From: Kribbella capetownensis
GTDB taxonomy: Bacteria > Actinomycetota > Actinomycetes > Propionibacteriales > Kribbellaceae
Assembly: GCF_004331485.1 (NCBI RefSeq)
Contig: NZ_SJKD01000004.1
Coordinates: 434,001 to 498,000 of the forward strand
Reading direction: 5' to 3'
DNA: 64,000 nt
The notes beneath the pieces are model-generated. The model worked only from the letters and a program-made list of their open reading frames with translations, was not told the origin of the DNA and did not search any database. A program made the position numbers and the translations under genes. Positions 52,901-61,241 of the stretch are shown here, piece by piece. Every line of letters starts with the position of its first letter. The first letter of the stretch is position 1.

Positions 52901-53858
52901 CGGCACCTATGGCAGCACGATCACCACCGATCCGTCGCCGGACGGTGGCTACCAGGTCCTCGGTGCTGATCCGCAGGCGCACCGCGTCGTACTCCTGCAC
53001 TTCTCGCCGACCGGCTCGGCCCTGGAGACCTACAACACCACCACGAAGCAGCGCGTCGCCACGGCGGCCATGGACGGCTACACGGTTCGGGGCGGACGCG
53101 TCGACGCCGTCCGGCATCGTGCAGCGATCCTTGCCTTGCGCAACGACGATGGTACCGACGTCGTTCTCCCGCTCGCCGTCGCGAGCGGCACCCTGGGTCC
53201 GGCGATCGACGCTGATCCGCCGGGTGCGGTGCGGGGTGGGTTCAAGATGATCGAGCTCGACCGGCAGACCGGGAGGGTGTACCTGTCCCGGACCAGCAGC
53301 AGCCTGATCTGCATCGGTGGCGGGGCGGGCTCCGCGGTGAGCGTCGACCTCGACACCGGCGCGCTGCGGCTGTCGGACTCGGGCAGCGTCTGCGCCAACG
53401 GCCTCGCGCTGGACGAGGGGGCGGACCGGCTCTACCAGTTGTCGTACCGCTCGGTCAGCCTGAACATCGTTGGGACGACCAGCATGAGCGTGCTGGCCGG
53501 CGACACCATGACGACCGCGGCGCCGACCATTCCGGTCCGGCAGCAGCAGGCGGCGTACCTCGCGATCGACAGCGTGCACCACGTCGGGCTGGTCGCGTTC
53601 CGCACTCCGCCGGTGCTGTCACAGTTCGGCCGTGTCGGCGGAGTTGTCACCGACAGCAACGCGACCAGCCAGCTCGCGGTCATCGATCTGGCCACCGGCC
53701 AACAGGTCTCGGTGGTGTCCGGGTTGAACTTCGTCAGTAGTCCGTTCGGCGGCGAGTACAACGCGCAGACCGAACGTGCGGTGCAGCTGGACCCGAACAC
53801 CCGCACCGGGTGGGTGCCGTCCGTCGACGGTCGGCAGTTGCAGCAGTTCAAGTACTGA
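49989..53858 (+). CDS. Large secreted S8/S53-type peptidase
   Basis: A 1289-residue exported protein. A signal peptide (HRRLLVCLLTAVTLAGSLVAG, AAA-A cleavage) is followed by a pro-like region, then the catalytic domain. Ser488 lies in GGTSASAP, Asp367 in SSNDG, and Glu255-x3-Asp259 in GEVLLD. The E-x-x-x-D pattern is that of S53 sedolisins rather than the Asp/His of subtilisin, but S8 cannot be excluded without alignment. The last about 400 residues contain beta-propeller-like repeats (about 990-1290). GTG 49989 follows AAAGGGG. Likely extracellular proteolysis. Confidence 0.8.
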   Translation: MPSALPHRRLLVCLLTAVTLAGSLVAGPAAAAPPGPGPSRQVSMPDGGHIALDPDGAATRTDAHGNVLGRTTILVPDGTAAVGGDWAPTDEAVRATFAQQTAHPEQRVSAMSTGPKPVPAEAVSAARKAATPTAAKTLPSALPTNYGLTSSAQSFLNAGGTNAVGAFSTLQERFGQLPGAGQIITNVSIGDLTDQAMADAGDNYVRSHGPTTIVRDGQRYLDLPAMPLIPTYTAGPDGKLDPVGSTEGQDAQLGEVLLDFGVMAPLPHDKQRPEATGDGLTDLLGIAPGAQYRLVVPKEPTFDQIAVALLAAARQTPRPDVITASLGFGTDTQGFPGRYLEDDPVIRNVVSTIVHQYHIVVTISSNDGTRLYTPTAVGPDGGSTPTDLVAHHETATDIDDVAQSTTPTRVPDSGAIAVGGTTLDDIASEPPSHNPTFAATRTNGGTTFSSGFGTRLNVSAPSDGILVYEHTGGGAAQDVMPVLNGGTSASAPMVAAAAAVVLQASELTGHRLSPTDVRALLERTGRAVATPPQMDRKVTVGPQLDVTAAVNDLLRDHKGQHRIARLSVAHRVVTGGLGSSFLESSEPDRIDLQTGGTGEGLVGPVTIGADIVGATNGKADYVLTVNGHEFHSSVPAVRLTPTELLGAAGLPVVSDQDRDVSVTFDVRNGKHVVDSAAKTLTVGPTDGTYAEAVAPIAPATVRAGSAVTAHYDLTGVRNLSNPQLVVSTLGHWNPLTAPLFGTGFVAPLNDLSGDVVIPASAFVGGGGIYGIGIVQRSVTGSAGSPTYGEFTAIRVDGGTADHRPPAPALGTQAHHTLEIRRAEPRFSLRYDVRSVPGAAGAAVEFSAPAPTLYNALNTFTNANGDSRDQNGVNAGSVAYQRLPALSGIAFLSAVDLGLGGSVAYNVRVFGTDRSGRILGQASASSLLTVDDGLAPGDGRVTSFTAQPGGTSYAALRTPGGGESVLEYDAAAGTYGSTITTDPSPDGGYQVLGADPQAHRVVLLHFSPTGSALETYNTTTKQRVATAAMDGYTVRGGRVDAVRHRAAILALRNDDGTDVVLPLAVASGTLGPAIDADPPGAVRGGFKMIELDRQTGRVYLSRTSSSLICIGGGAGSAVSVDLDTGALRLSDSGSVCANGLALDEGADRLYQLSYRSVSLNIVGTTSMSVLAGDTMTTAAPTIPVRQQQAAYLAIDSVHHVGLVAFRTPPVLSQFGRVGGVVTDSNATSQLAVIDLATGQQVSVVSGLNFVSSPFGGEYNAQTERAVQLDPNTRTGWVPSVDGRQLQQFKY

Positions 53859-53870
53859 CCCACCGCTCAG

Positions 53871-53890
53871 CCCGGCCCGCAGCGGCCGGG
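53871..53890. terminator. Hairpin terminator after the peptidase gene
   Basis: CCCGGCC (53871-53877) pairs perfectly with GGCCGGG (53884-53890) around a CGCAGC loop, 12 bases after the stop codon. No T-run follows. Confidence 0.6.
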
Positions 53891-54058
53891 ATCGTCCACC
53901 CCAGGCGGGCAAGCAGCGAGCCGGTCTCGAATACTCCAGACGTCCACTTGGCGCGGTCTTCCGTCTCTGCCGATGGTCATCGGAAGCTAGCAACGGAAAC
54001 CCCCGCGAAACCTTAAGCGAGCATTAGAGTCCTCTCACCTACGTCGCCTCCTGGAGGG

Positions 54059-56056
54059 TCAGCGGTTGAGGAGGTCGGCGGCTTGGAGTTGCTGCCAGAT
54101 CTCGGATTGGTCGACCACGGTGACGCCGAGTTTCTCGGCCTTGGTGAGTTTGGCGGCACCGACGTCGGCGCCGGTGATGAGGAAGTCGGTGCTGGCCGAG
54201 ACCGACGAGGCGATGGTGGCGCCGGCCTTCTCGCAGAGTCGCTGGAAGGCCGGGCGGGCCACCTTCTCGCCGGAGCGCGGGTCGCTGATGGAGCCGGTGA
54301 CGACCACTGTCTTGCCGGCCAGCGGCGCGCCGGCCGCGACGACAGGTGGGAGATCCTCTTCGCGTACGTCGAGCGAGACGCCGGCCGCACGAAGTCGTTC
54401 GAGCTCAGGCCGTAGCCGGATGAGGTGCTCGCTCAGGGAGGCCGCGACCTTGGGACCGATGTCGTCGACGGCGACGAGCCCGTCGACGCCTGCGTCGGCA
54501 ACCTCTTCCAGGGAAGCGAATCCCGCGCGGCACAGCCTGGCCGCGGTGCCTTCGGAGGCCATCGGGATCGCGAGACCGATCATCGCCCGGCGGAGGCCGA
54601 CCTGGCGGCTGGCGTCGATCGACTCGATCATGCGGGCGGCCGAGATGTCGCCGATGCGATCGAACTCCAGCAGCCGTTCAGCGCTCAGCTGGTAGAAGTC
54701 AGACGGGTTTTCGAGGATGCCCGCCTCGGCCAGCCGCTCGATCCAGACCCCGCCGATGGCGTCGATGTCGGCGGCCGCGCGGGACGCCCAATGGATCAGT
54801 CGCCGTACTGTCTGGGCAGGGCACGCGACGTTCGTGCAGAACAGCTCGCGGCTGTTTCCCTGCTCGATCAGGGGCTGCTGACACGACGGGCACACGGACG
54901 GCGGCACGATGTCCCGCTCCGCGCCGGTGCGCTTGGACTCATCGAGGACGCCGGCAACGAACGGGATGACGTCGCCGGCACGGCGTACCAGGACCGTGTC
55001 ACCGATCTTGATGCCGCGGGCGCGGATGACCTCCTGGTTGGCCAGCGTCGCGCGGGTGACCGTCGTACCGCCGACGAAGACGGGCTCCAGCCAGGCGACC
55101 GGCGCGATCTTCCCGGTCTTGCCGACGTCCCAGACCACGTCGGCCAGCACGGTGGTCTTCTCCTCGGCGGCGAACTTGTACGCCAGGGCGCCGCGTGGCG
55201 AGCTGGAGCGAGTGCCGGCCGCGGAGAAGGCGTCGCGGTCGGCCAACCGCAGTACGGCGCCGTCCAGGTCGTAGTCGAGCTCGTTGCGTTGCTGCTCGAT
55301 CGTGGCGATCACCGCCTGCGCCGCGGCCGCGTCGTCGCAGTGGCGCATGTCGGCGACGGTGAATCCCATCGTCTGCAGGGCGCGCTCGAGGTCGGCGTCG
55401 GCGCTGTCGCGGTCGCCGAGCAGGTCGAAGGCCAGGAACTGCAGGCGCCGTTCGGCGACGGTGGCCGGGTCCTTGGCGCGGAGTGTGCCGGCGGCAGCGC
55501 CTCGTGGGTTGATCAGTGGCTTGTCCGGGTGGGCGGCGTTGTAGGCGGCGAAGGTGGAGCGCAACATGACCGCCTCGCCGCGAACCTCCGTGCGGTGCGG
55601 TACGTCGAGCCGGTCCGGGACTCCGTCCGCCAGCGCCCGCACGAGCGGAGTCACGTCGTCGCCGGTCGTCCCGTCGCCGCGGGTGATCGCTCGTGCCAGA
55701 CGCCCGTTCTCGTAGACGAGGGCCAGTGACAGCCCGTCCAGCTTCGGCATGACCACCACCGGCTGGCCGGGGAAGCGACTGAAGAAGGCCTCGACCTGTT
55801 CGGGCCGCGTCGCCTTCTCCAGCGAGAGCATCGGCCGCGAGTGCCGGATCGGCGCGTGCAGGACCGCGGGCGCACCCACCTGCTCCAACGGGTTCGGGTC
55901 GGGCGCCAGCTGCGGGTTGGCGTCGATCAGCGTCCGCAGCTCGTCCTCGATCGCGTCGTACTCCGCGTCGGCCACCGACGGAGAACCGCGGTAGTAGGCG
56001 TCCCGCAGTACGACGATCTGATCGGCAAGTTCCTGAATGCGCTCCCCAACGTCCAC
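54059..56056 (-). CDS. ligA: NAD-dependent DNA ligase LigA
   Basis: A 665-residue protein. Domain Ia carries YYRGSPSVADAEYD; the nucleotidyl Lys105 lies in KLDG (Lys115 if TTG 56086 is the start), the zinc finger is CPSC to CTNVAC with all four Cys, a helix-hairpin-helix region follows, and the C-terminus has a BRCT domain. The motif reads KLDGLS where KIDGLA/KLDGLA is usual, and it is shorter than typical actinobacterial LigA, so it may be a second copy. GTG 56056 or TTG 56086 is the start; neither has an ideal ribosome-binding site. Confidence 0.93.
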   Translation of the reverse strand: MDVGERIQELADQIVVLRDAYYRGSPSVADAEYDAIEDELRTLIDANPQLAPDPNPLEQVGAPAVLHAPIRHSRPMLSLEKATRPEQVEAFFSRFPGQPVVVMPKLDGLSLALVYENGRLARAITRGDGTTGDDVTPLVRALADGVPDRLDVPHRTEVRGEAVMLRSTFAAYNAAHPDKPLINPRGAAAGTLRAKDPATVAERRLQFLAFDLLGDRDSADADLERALQTMGFTVADMRHCDDAAAAQAVIATIEQQRNELDYDLDGAVLRLADRDAFSAAGTRSSSPRGALAYKFAAEEKTTVLADVVWDVGKTGKIAPVAWLEPVFVGGTTVTRATLANQEVIRARGIKIGDTVLVRRAGDVIPFVAGVLDESKRTGAERDIVPPSVCPSCQQPLIEQGNSRELFCTNVACPAQTVRRLIHWASRAAADIDAIGGVWIERLAEAGILENPSDFYQLSAERLLEFDRIGDISAARMIESIDASRQVGLRRAMIGLAIPMASEGTAARLCRAGFASLEEVADAGVDGLVAVDDIGPKVAASLSEHLIRLRPELERLRAAGVSLDVREEDLPPVVAAGAPLAGKTVVVTGSISDPRSGEKVARPAFQRLCEKAGATIASSVSASTDFLITGADVGAAKLTKAEKLGVTVVDQSEIWQQLQAADLLNR

Positions 56057-56095
56057 GGGCAGGACACTACCGGCGCGCTCGGACAAACCGTCGGA

Positions 56096-57004
56096 TCAGT
56101 CCGTGGTCATCTGGATGATCGTTCTGCCGCGTTCGGTGAAGGCCTTGGGAGCGTCGGCCAGAGGTCGGACGGCGCTGACGAGGGGGACGAGCCGGCCCTC
56201 GTGGAGACGGTTCGCCAGCTGGGCCAGCTGTTCGCGATGGGGCTCGACGACGAAGAAGATGGCCCGGCCGTCCTGCGGGTGGACGGTGGGCGGATCGGCG
56301 ATGGTGACCAGGGTGCCGCCGGGGCGCAGCAGCGCGGTGGAGCGGTCGCGGATGTCGCCGCCGATCACGTCGAGTACGACGTCGACCGCCCCGGCGTCCT
56401 CGAGGCGATCGCCGTCGAGGTCGAGGAAGGCGTGGACGCCCAGATCGGAGGCCATGGCCTGGTCGGAGGCTCGGCCGGTGCCGATGATGTGGGCACCTGT
56501 ATCGCGGGCCAGCTGTGCGGCGACGGAACCGACGGCGCCACCGACTCCGTGAATGAGGACGGTTTGGCCAGCCTTCAGCTGGGCGTGGTCGAACAGCGCC
56601 TGCCAAGCCGTCAGACCGGAGATCGGCAGAGCGGCCGCGGTGACGTGGTCGACGTCTGTGGGGAGCGGGGCAAGGTTGCGGGCCTCAACGGCGGTGTACT
56701 CCGCGAGGGTGCCGTTGCGGAGCCAGTCGGTCAGTCCGAAGACCCGCTGGCCGATCGTCAGCCCGGTGGTGCCGTAGCCGAGCTCGGCGACGACCCCCGA
56801 CACTTCGTGGCCGGGGACCGTTGGCGTGCGGTCACGGCCGGCGCGGTCGGTCCACGTCCCCGGCCAGTCCAGCTCGCCACGGGTGAAGCCGGCGGCGTGC
56901 ACCTGCACGATGACGTCGTTCTCCGCAGCGTGCGGATGGGGGAGATCGGTCAGGGTCAAGCCGGCGACGCCGGCGGCGCGGTCCTGGGCTGTGATGGCAC
57001 GCAT
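56096..57004 (-). CDS. Quinone-reductase-like medium-chain dehydrogenase
   Basis: A 302-residue MDR-superfamily NADP-dependent oxidoreductase. GHEVSGVV and the cofactor motif GVGGAVGSVAAQLA are clear; no catalytic zinc ligands are seen, so it is of the quinone oxidoreductase/zeta-crystallin type. It reduces quinones or alkenals. ATG 57004 follows AAGGA; an upstream frame is open but not conserved. It is divergent from the HD-domain gene, with a palindromic element between. Confidence 0.88.
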   Translation of the reverse strand: MRAITAQDRAAGVAGLTLTDLPHPHAAENDVIVQVHAAGFTRGELDWPGTWTDRAGRDRTPTVPGHEVSGVVAELGYGTTGLTIGQRVFGLTDWLRNGTLAEYTAVEARNLAPLPTDVDHVTAAALPISGLTAWQALFDHAQLKAGQTVLIHGVGGAVGSVAAQLARDTGAHIIGTGRASDQAMASDLGVHAFLDLDGDRLEDAGAVDVVLDVIGGDIRDRSTALLRPGGTLVTIADPPTVHPQDGRAIFFVVEPHREQLAQLANRLHEGRLVPLVSAVRPLADAPKAFTERGRTIIQMTTD

Positions 57005-57094
57005 GACGATCCTTGCGGTAGTCGTTGTGATGGTCCGACCTCGACCGTACGCTCTGTTGGTCCGCCATCGGTGGGCCATTTGAGGGTAGAGGTG

Positions 57095-57123
57095 ATGGGC
57101 CGCTTCTGCGGTGGATGGCCCAT
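57095..57123. promoter_or_regulatory. Inverted repeat ATGGGCC-GGCCCAT in a divergent region
   Basis: ATGGGCC (57095-57101) and GGCCCAT (57117-57123) are exact inverted copies 15 bases apart; CCGC-TTCT-GCGG lies within. A related GGGCCAT is at 57073-57079. It lies between the MDR and HD genes and could be a shared operator. Confidence 0.45.
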
Positions 57124-57180
57124 GACCGTTGTGCCGGATTGGACCAGTGGTGCGGTCCGGTCGCGCCGTACCGTCGAAGC

Positions 57181-57765
57181 ATGATTATTCCCGGCACGGC
57201 CGCGTCGTCAGCGGCTTTGGAAGTCGCCTCCGCGTATCTGTCACCCGCGATGCTGAGCCATTCGCACCGCGTCTATGTGTGGGCGGCTACGTACGGCACG
57301 CAGCAGGGCATCCAGTACGACGCCGAGTTGTTGTTCGCGGCCGCGATGTTCCACGACCTCAGCCTGGTGCCGGAGTTCGACAGCCACACCGTCTCGTTCG
57401 AGGAGGCGAGCGGCCACGTCGCGCGGGTGTTCGCCACGGGTGCCGGTTGGCCGACGGAACGCCGCGAACGCCTCGGCGAAGTCATCGTCAGGCACATGTG
57501 GCTGGACGTCGACGCGGCCGACGATCCCGAAGGCCACCTGATGTCGCGCGCCGCGGCGGTGGACATCGTCGGAAAGAACCTCGACGACTTCACTCCCGCC
57601 TTCCGGGCCGAAGTACTCCAGCAACATCCGCGCCTCGGCCTCACCCCCGAGTTCCTCAATTGCTTCCAGGCCCAGGCCGACCGAAAGCCCACCAGCTCCG
57701 CCGCCCGCGCAATCCAGTCCGGCCTCGCCAAGAGAATCGCCGGCAACCCTCTCGACGCTCACTGA
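57181..57765 (+). CDS. HD-domain protein
   Basis: A 194-residue HD-superfamily phosphohydrolase-like protein. His29 (SHSHRV) and the His58-Asp59 pair in FHDL are the metal-binding residues, with a further His in RHMW and a late Asp. Members cleave nucleotides or cyclic nitriles. The substrate is unknown. It begins at ATG 57181; the frame is open earlier. Its end overlaps the SulP gene by 7 bases, convergently. Confidence 0.87.
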   Translation: MIIPGTAASSAALEVASAYLSPAMLSHSHRVYVWAATYGTQQGIQYDAELLFAAAMFHDLSLVPEFDSHTVSFEEASGHVARVFATGAGWPTERRERLGEVIVRHMWLDVDAADDPEGHLMSRAAAVDIVGKNLDDFTPAFRAEVLQQHPRLGLTPEFLNCFQAQADRKPTSSAARAIQSGLAKRIAGNPLDAH

Positions 57766-59450
57766 TCCGGGGTATTGGTGCGGTGGGCAACTGCCCAGGT
57801 TTCCGCTTCGTGGCGGGCCTTTTCGGTCGATTCTCCGACCAGTTCGCCGGCCTCGAAGACGGTGACCGGGCCGGAGACGTCGACTCGGTTGGTACGGCGT
57901 AGCAGTTCGGCCAGGCCGTGGTCCACGCCGCTGAGGTACAGGCGGCCGCCCGCGGTGTGCAGGGCGGCGGCGTAGTCGGCCAGGACCTTGACGAAGGTCG
58001 CGCCGACGGAGGTCCGGCCCCGGAGCCGCAGGACGACGGCGGGTGCTTCGGCGCCGGCCGGATCAGGCAGTTTGGCGCCGAGGGTGCGGGATCCGGCGTA
58101 GAGCAGACTGCCGTACACATCGAGCACGATCGTCTGATGGCTCGGCAGCCGCTCGGAGGCCGGGTGCTCGGTCCACCGGCCGTCGCCGGCGGGCTTCAGT
58201 TCGACGACCTTGAGATCCATCGCCTCCTGGTTGAGTTGGAGCAGCAGCGACAGCGTCACGCCGAGCCCGACAGCGGCGGCGACCGGAAGGAACAAGGTCG
58301 CGAGGAACGTCGAGACGATCGCGATCTGCGAGGTGTGGCCGGTGCGCATGATCGTCTTCAGCTCACCCAGCCGGAGCGAACCGACGGCGGCGAAGATGAG
58401 TACGGCGGCCAGGGTCGGCATGGCGACGACTCCGACCACGCCGGAGAAGGCGGCGAGGATCACCAGCATCCACAGACCGGCACAGATCGGAGCCCACCGG
58501 GTGCGGCCCCCGACTGTCTGGTTCAGAGCGGTCTGGCCAACCGAACCGCCGACCGGCTGACCGCGGAAGAAGCCGGCCGCGAGATTGCCCACGCCCTGGG
58601 CGATGAAGTCCTGGTTCGCGTTCGAGACCGATCCGTCCCGGTTGGGTGCGGCCTCGGCGACCCCACTGCCCTGGACGAGGACGATGGCCGCGACGGCCAG
58701 CGCACCGGTCACCAGAGAGAACGACAGCAGGCTGAGGTTCGGCAGGTCCGGCAACGGAATGCCGGGCGGAATCTCCCCGACGTCCTCCACCCGTGCCACC
58801 GAATCGGCACCGGCGAGTATCACCACCGCGGTCGGGACAACCAGCGCGACCAGTGCGCCGACCGGAGCCAGCCGGGTCCGGGACAGGCCGGCCAGGATGC
58901 CGAGCGCTCCCAGCCCTGCGAGCAGGGACGGGATGTCGATGCGCGCCGGATGGGTCACGACGTCGACCGCCTTGGCCAGCGCGAATCCGCCACTGGCCTG
59001 CGCGCCGGTCAGGGCGGAGATCTGGCCGCAGAAGATGTTGACCGAGATCCCGGTCAGGAAGCCGATCATGACCGAGTGCGACACGAACCGCGTGTAGCGC
59101 CCGAGCTTCGCGACCCCCGCCAGGATCATCGCCACACCGGCGATGAGCGTCAGCAGGATCAGGGCGTCCGGCCGGTCCGCGGGATCCACGTCCGACAAGG
59201 CCGACCCGGCCGCCAACGCCGCCGCCGTGGTCGTGGTGATCACCATCAGCCGCGTGCTCGACGACAGCCCGCCTGCGACCGGACCGGCGAAACACGCATA
59301 CAGGCCGTGGATCGGGTTCACGCCGACGAGTACCGCGGCTGCCATCCCGTCCGGCACACTGCTGATCGCGCCCGGCAGTCCGGCGACCACATCGGCGCGC
59401 ACGTTCGGCCGCTCCGACCGCAGCCAACGGCGTACGGGATGTGCGCCCAC
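57759..59450 (-). CDS. SulP-family anion transporter with STAS domain
   Basis: A 563-residue SLC26-type transporter. About 11-12 membrane segments include GLPGAISSVPDGMA at the start and the SulP signature around QTVGGRTRWAP, followed by a cytoplasmic STAS domain in the last about 120 residues (IVLDVYGSLLYAGSRTL). It carries sulfate, bicarbonate or related anions; which one cannot be told. It starts at GTG 59450 with AAGGAGG nine bases upstream. Confidence 0.92.
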   Translation of the reverse strand: MGAHPVRRWLRSERPNVRADVVAGLPGAISSVPDGMAAAVLVGVNPIHGLYACFAGPVAGGLSSSTRLMVITTTTAAALAAGSALSDVDPADRPDALILLTLIAGVAMILAGVAKLGRYTRFVSHSVMIGFLTGISVNIFCGQISALTGAQASGGFALAKAVDVVTHPARIDIPSLLAGLGALGILAGLSRTRLAPVGALVALVVPTAVVILAGADSVARVEDVGEIPPGIPLPDLPNLSLLSFSLVTGALAVAAIVLVQGSGVAEAAPNRDGSVSNANQDFIAQGVGNLAAGFFRGQPVGGSVGQTALNQTVGGRTRWAPICAGLWMLVILAAFSGVVGVVAMPTLAAVLIFAAVGSLRLGELKTIMRTGHTSQIAIVSTFLATLFLPVAAAVGLGVTLSLLLQLNQEAMDLKVVELKPAGDGRWTEHPASERLPSHQTIVLDVYGSLLYAGSRTLGAKLPDPAGAEAPAVVLRLRGRTSVGATFVKVLADYAAALHTAGGRLYLSGVDHGLAELLRRTNRVDVSGPVTVFEAGELVGESTEKARHEAETWAVAHRTNTPDQ

Positions 59451-59574
59451 GTCGGGTCGCCTCCTTCAGAAGGCCTGATCCAGAAGGGCCTCATCCTGTC
59501 CCGGCGCTGTCGAGCCTAGGGATCGGCCACCGCTGCGACCTCATCCCGGCAGGACGATCCGGGCGGACGAGCAG

Positions 59575-59832
59575 CTACTCCGATGTGCCGCTTCGTTCCG
59601 GAGAGAAGTCGCCGGACTGAGGTGGTTCGTCGGCCGTGCGCAGTACCTCGGCGGCCAAAGCATCGACAGAGCAGTCGAGATACTCGGCCAGCACGATCAG
59701 CAGCATGCCCGCCTCGGCCAGCTCGATCTGGTGATACGCGGCGAGTACGCCGGTGGCCTGCTCTCTGAGCGCGGCCGTCTCGGGGTCGTCGGTCCGGGGC
59801 CGATCGATTCCGTCGCTGGGCTGGAAGCCCAT
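59575..59832 (-). CDS. Small ANTAR-like protein
   Basis: An 85-residue protein whose helices (REQATGVLAAYHQIELAEAGML and DCSVDALAAEVLRT) match the ANTAR RNA-binding antitermination domain, although without an attached sensor domain. ANTAR proteins usually pair with a phosphoacceptor. ATG 59832 is preferred; ATG 59856 would add eight codons of non-typical composition. It is near the SulP gene and could regulate it, but this is speculative. Confidence 0.55.
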   Translation of the reverse strand: MGFQPSDGIDRPRTDDPETAALREQATGVLAAYHQIELAEAGMLLIVLAEYLDCSVDALAAEVLRTADEPPQSGDFSPERSGTSE

Positions 59833-59935
59833 GATTTTAGACTTTCTGCTTCGCATGCGGCGTGGTGGTCACCGAATTCCAGCACGCCGACTATAACCCC
59901 GCGCAGGCGAACCCGACACCGGGCCCGTGCCGTGG

Positions 59936-61240
59936 TCACGGCTGGTCGCTGCGAAGGGCGTCGGGGCTGCGCAGACCTCTCGGCGTACGGCGGGATCGGG
60001 GTCCGCCGCTCTGGTCTTCGTCGGCCTGCTCGAGGTGCACGTAGCGGCGTCCGAGCGGACCGGCCGTGACACCGTGGAGTACGACGCTCAGGAACACCGT
60101 GAGCGCAACAACGGCGACGACCCGCTCGACGACCGCGATCTCGCCGAGCTGCTCGACCGCCAGCAGCGCGAACACCACCGATGCCAGGCCGCGCGGCCCG
60201 AACCATCCCACGAAGACAACGGTCGTGCGGTCCAGACCCGCGCCGAGCAGGGACACGGCGACCGGAACGATGCGGACGACAGTCAGACTCAGGACGGCGT
60301 ACGCGAGGAGCGTGAGGTCGAAGTTGTGAAGGGCAATCGGTACCAGCGCGGCTCCGAAGAGGAACCAGACGGCGAAGGCCAGGACCTCGCCGAGCAGCTC
60401 CGGTAGCTCGACGGCGGTGTCCGCGTCGATCGTCTGCTCGTCGAGCGCTGCTCTGAAGGCGATACCGGCCACGAACGCCGCGATGAATCCGTTGCCGCCG
60501 AACGTGACGGCGAGGGCGAAGCTGCTGAGTGCGGCCGCAAGTGTTCCGAGTCGCCGTGCGCCCGTCGTCATCCACTGCCGGCCTGAGCCGACTGTCAAGA
60601 GCCAGGCACCTACTGTCCCGACCGCAAGGCCGGCGATGAGCCCGACGACGAGTTCGAGCAGCGCGCCACCGCCGTGGTCGGCGGTGCTGTCGTGACTTTC
60701 GATCCCGAACTGGCCGGCGGCGACAGCCAGCGTGAACGTGACGACCGGTGTGACGATGCCGTCGTTGAGTCCACTTTCCACGTTGAGTGCGCGCCGTAAA
60801 CGCATGGGGATCAGGCGATCGTTGATCACCTGGGCGCTGAGAGCAGCGTCGGTCGGAGCCAGCGTGGCGCCGACGAAGCCCGCGAGTGCCCAGGTGAAAT
60901 CGTCGAAGAACCACGCGGCCAGGAGCGATCCCAGGATCACGGACAAGGGAAGGCCGAGCGCTAGCAGGCGGCCCGGCAGGCGAATGTCTTCTTTCAGCCG
61001 TGAGACGTTGACTCTGGCGGCATCGGAGAACAACAGCAGTGCCAGCGTCAGCTCCGCGAGCAGATGGACGGACGGGGCCTCGACGTCGACGGAGAGAGGC
61101 CCCCAGTCAGGGTTGCCGAGCGCATAGCCGGCGACAGCGAACACCAGCGGACCGGTGATGTTCAAGCGGGCCAGGAGATCCGAGATCACTGCCCACCCGA
61201 GGACGAGAAGCGCGAGTGCCGCGAACGTGCCCTCTGTCAC
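59936..61240 (-). CDS. CPA1-type sodium/proton antiporter
   Basis: A 434-residue cation antiporter with about 12 membrane segments. The transport Asp pair is represented by PTDAALSAQ and the NVESGLNDG motif typical of CPA1 antiporters. A charged C-terminal tail follows. It is one base after the stop of the LuxR gene (GTG 61240), so translation is coupled. Likely pH or salt homeostasis. Confidence 0.9.
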   Translation of the reverse strand: MTEGTFAALALLVLGWAVISDLLARLNITGPLVFAVAGYALGNPDWGPLSVDVEAPSVHLLAELTLALLLFSDAARVNVSRLKEDIRLPGRLLALGLPLSVILGSLLAAWFFDDFTWALAGFVGATLAPTDAALSAQVINDRLIPMRLRRALNVESGLNDGIVTPVVTFTLAVAAGQFGIESHDSTADHGGGALLELVVGLIAGLAVGTVGAWLLTVGSGRQWMTTGARRLGTLAAALSSFALAVTFGGNGFIAAFVAGIAFRAALDEQTIDADTAVELPELLGEVLAFAVWFLFGAALVPIALHNFDLTLLAYAVLSLTVVRIVPVAVSLLGAGLDRTTVVFVGWFGPRGLASVVFALLAVEQLGEIAVVERVVAVVALTVFLSVVLHGVTAGPLGRRYVHLEQADEDQSGGPRSRRTPRGLRSPDALRSDQP

Positions 61241-61241
61241 C

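Noticed and set aside
51501..53582. A 693-codon minus-strand frame opposite the peptidase gene.
   Set aside because: It has no start signal and no recognisable domains; the peptidase is well supported.
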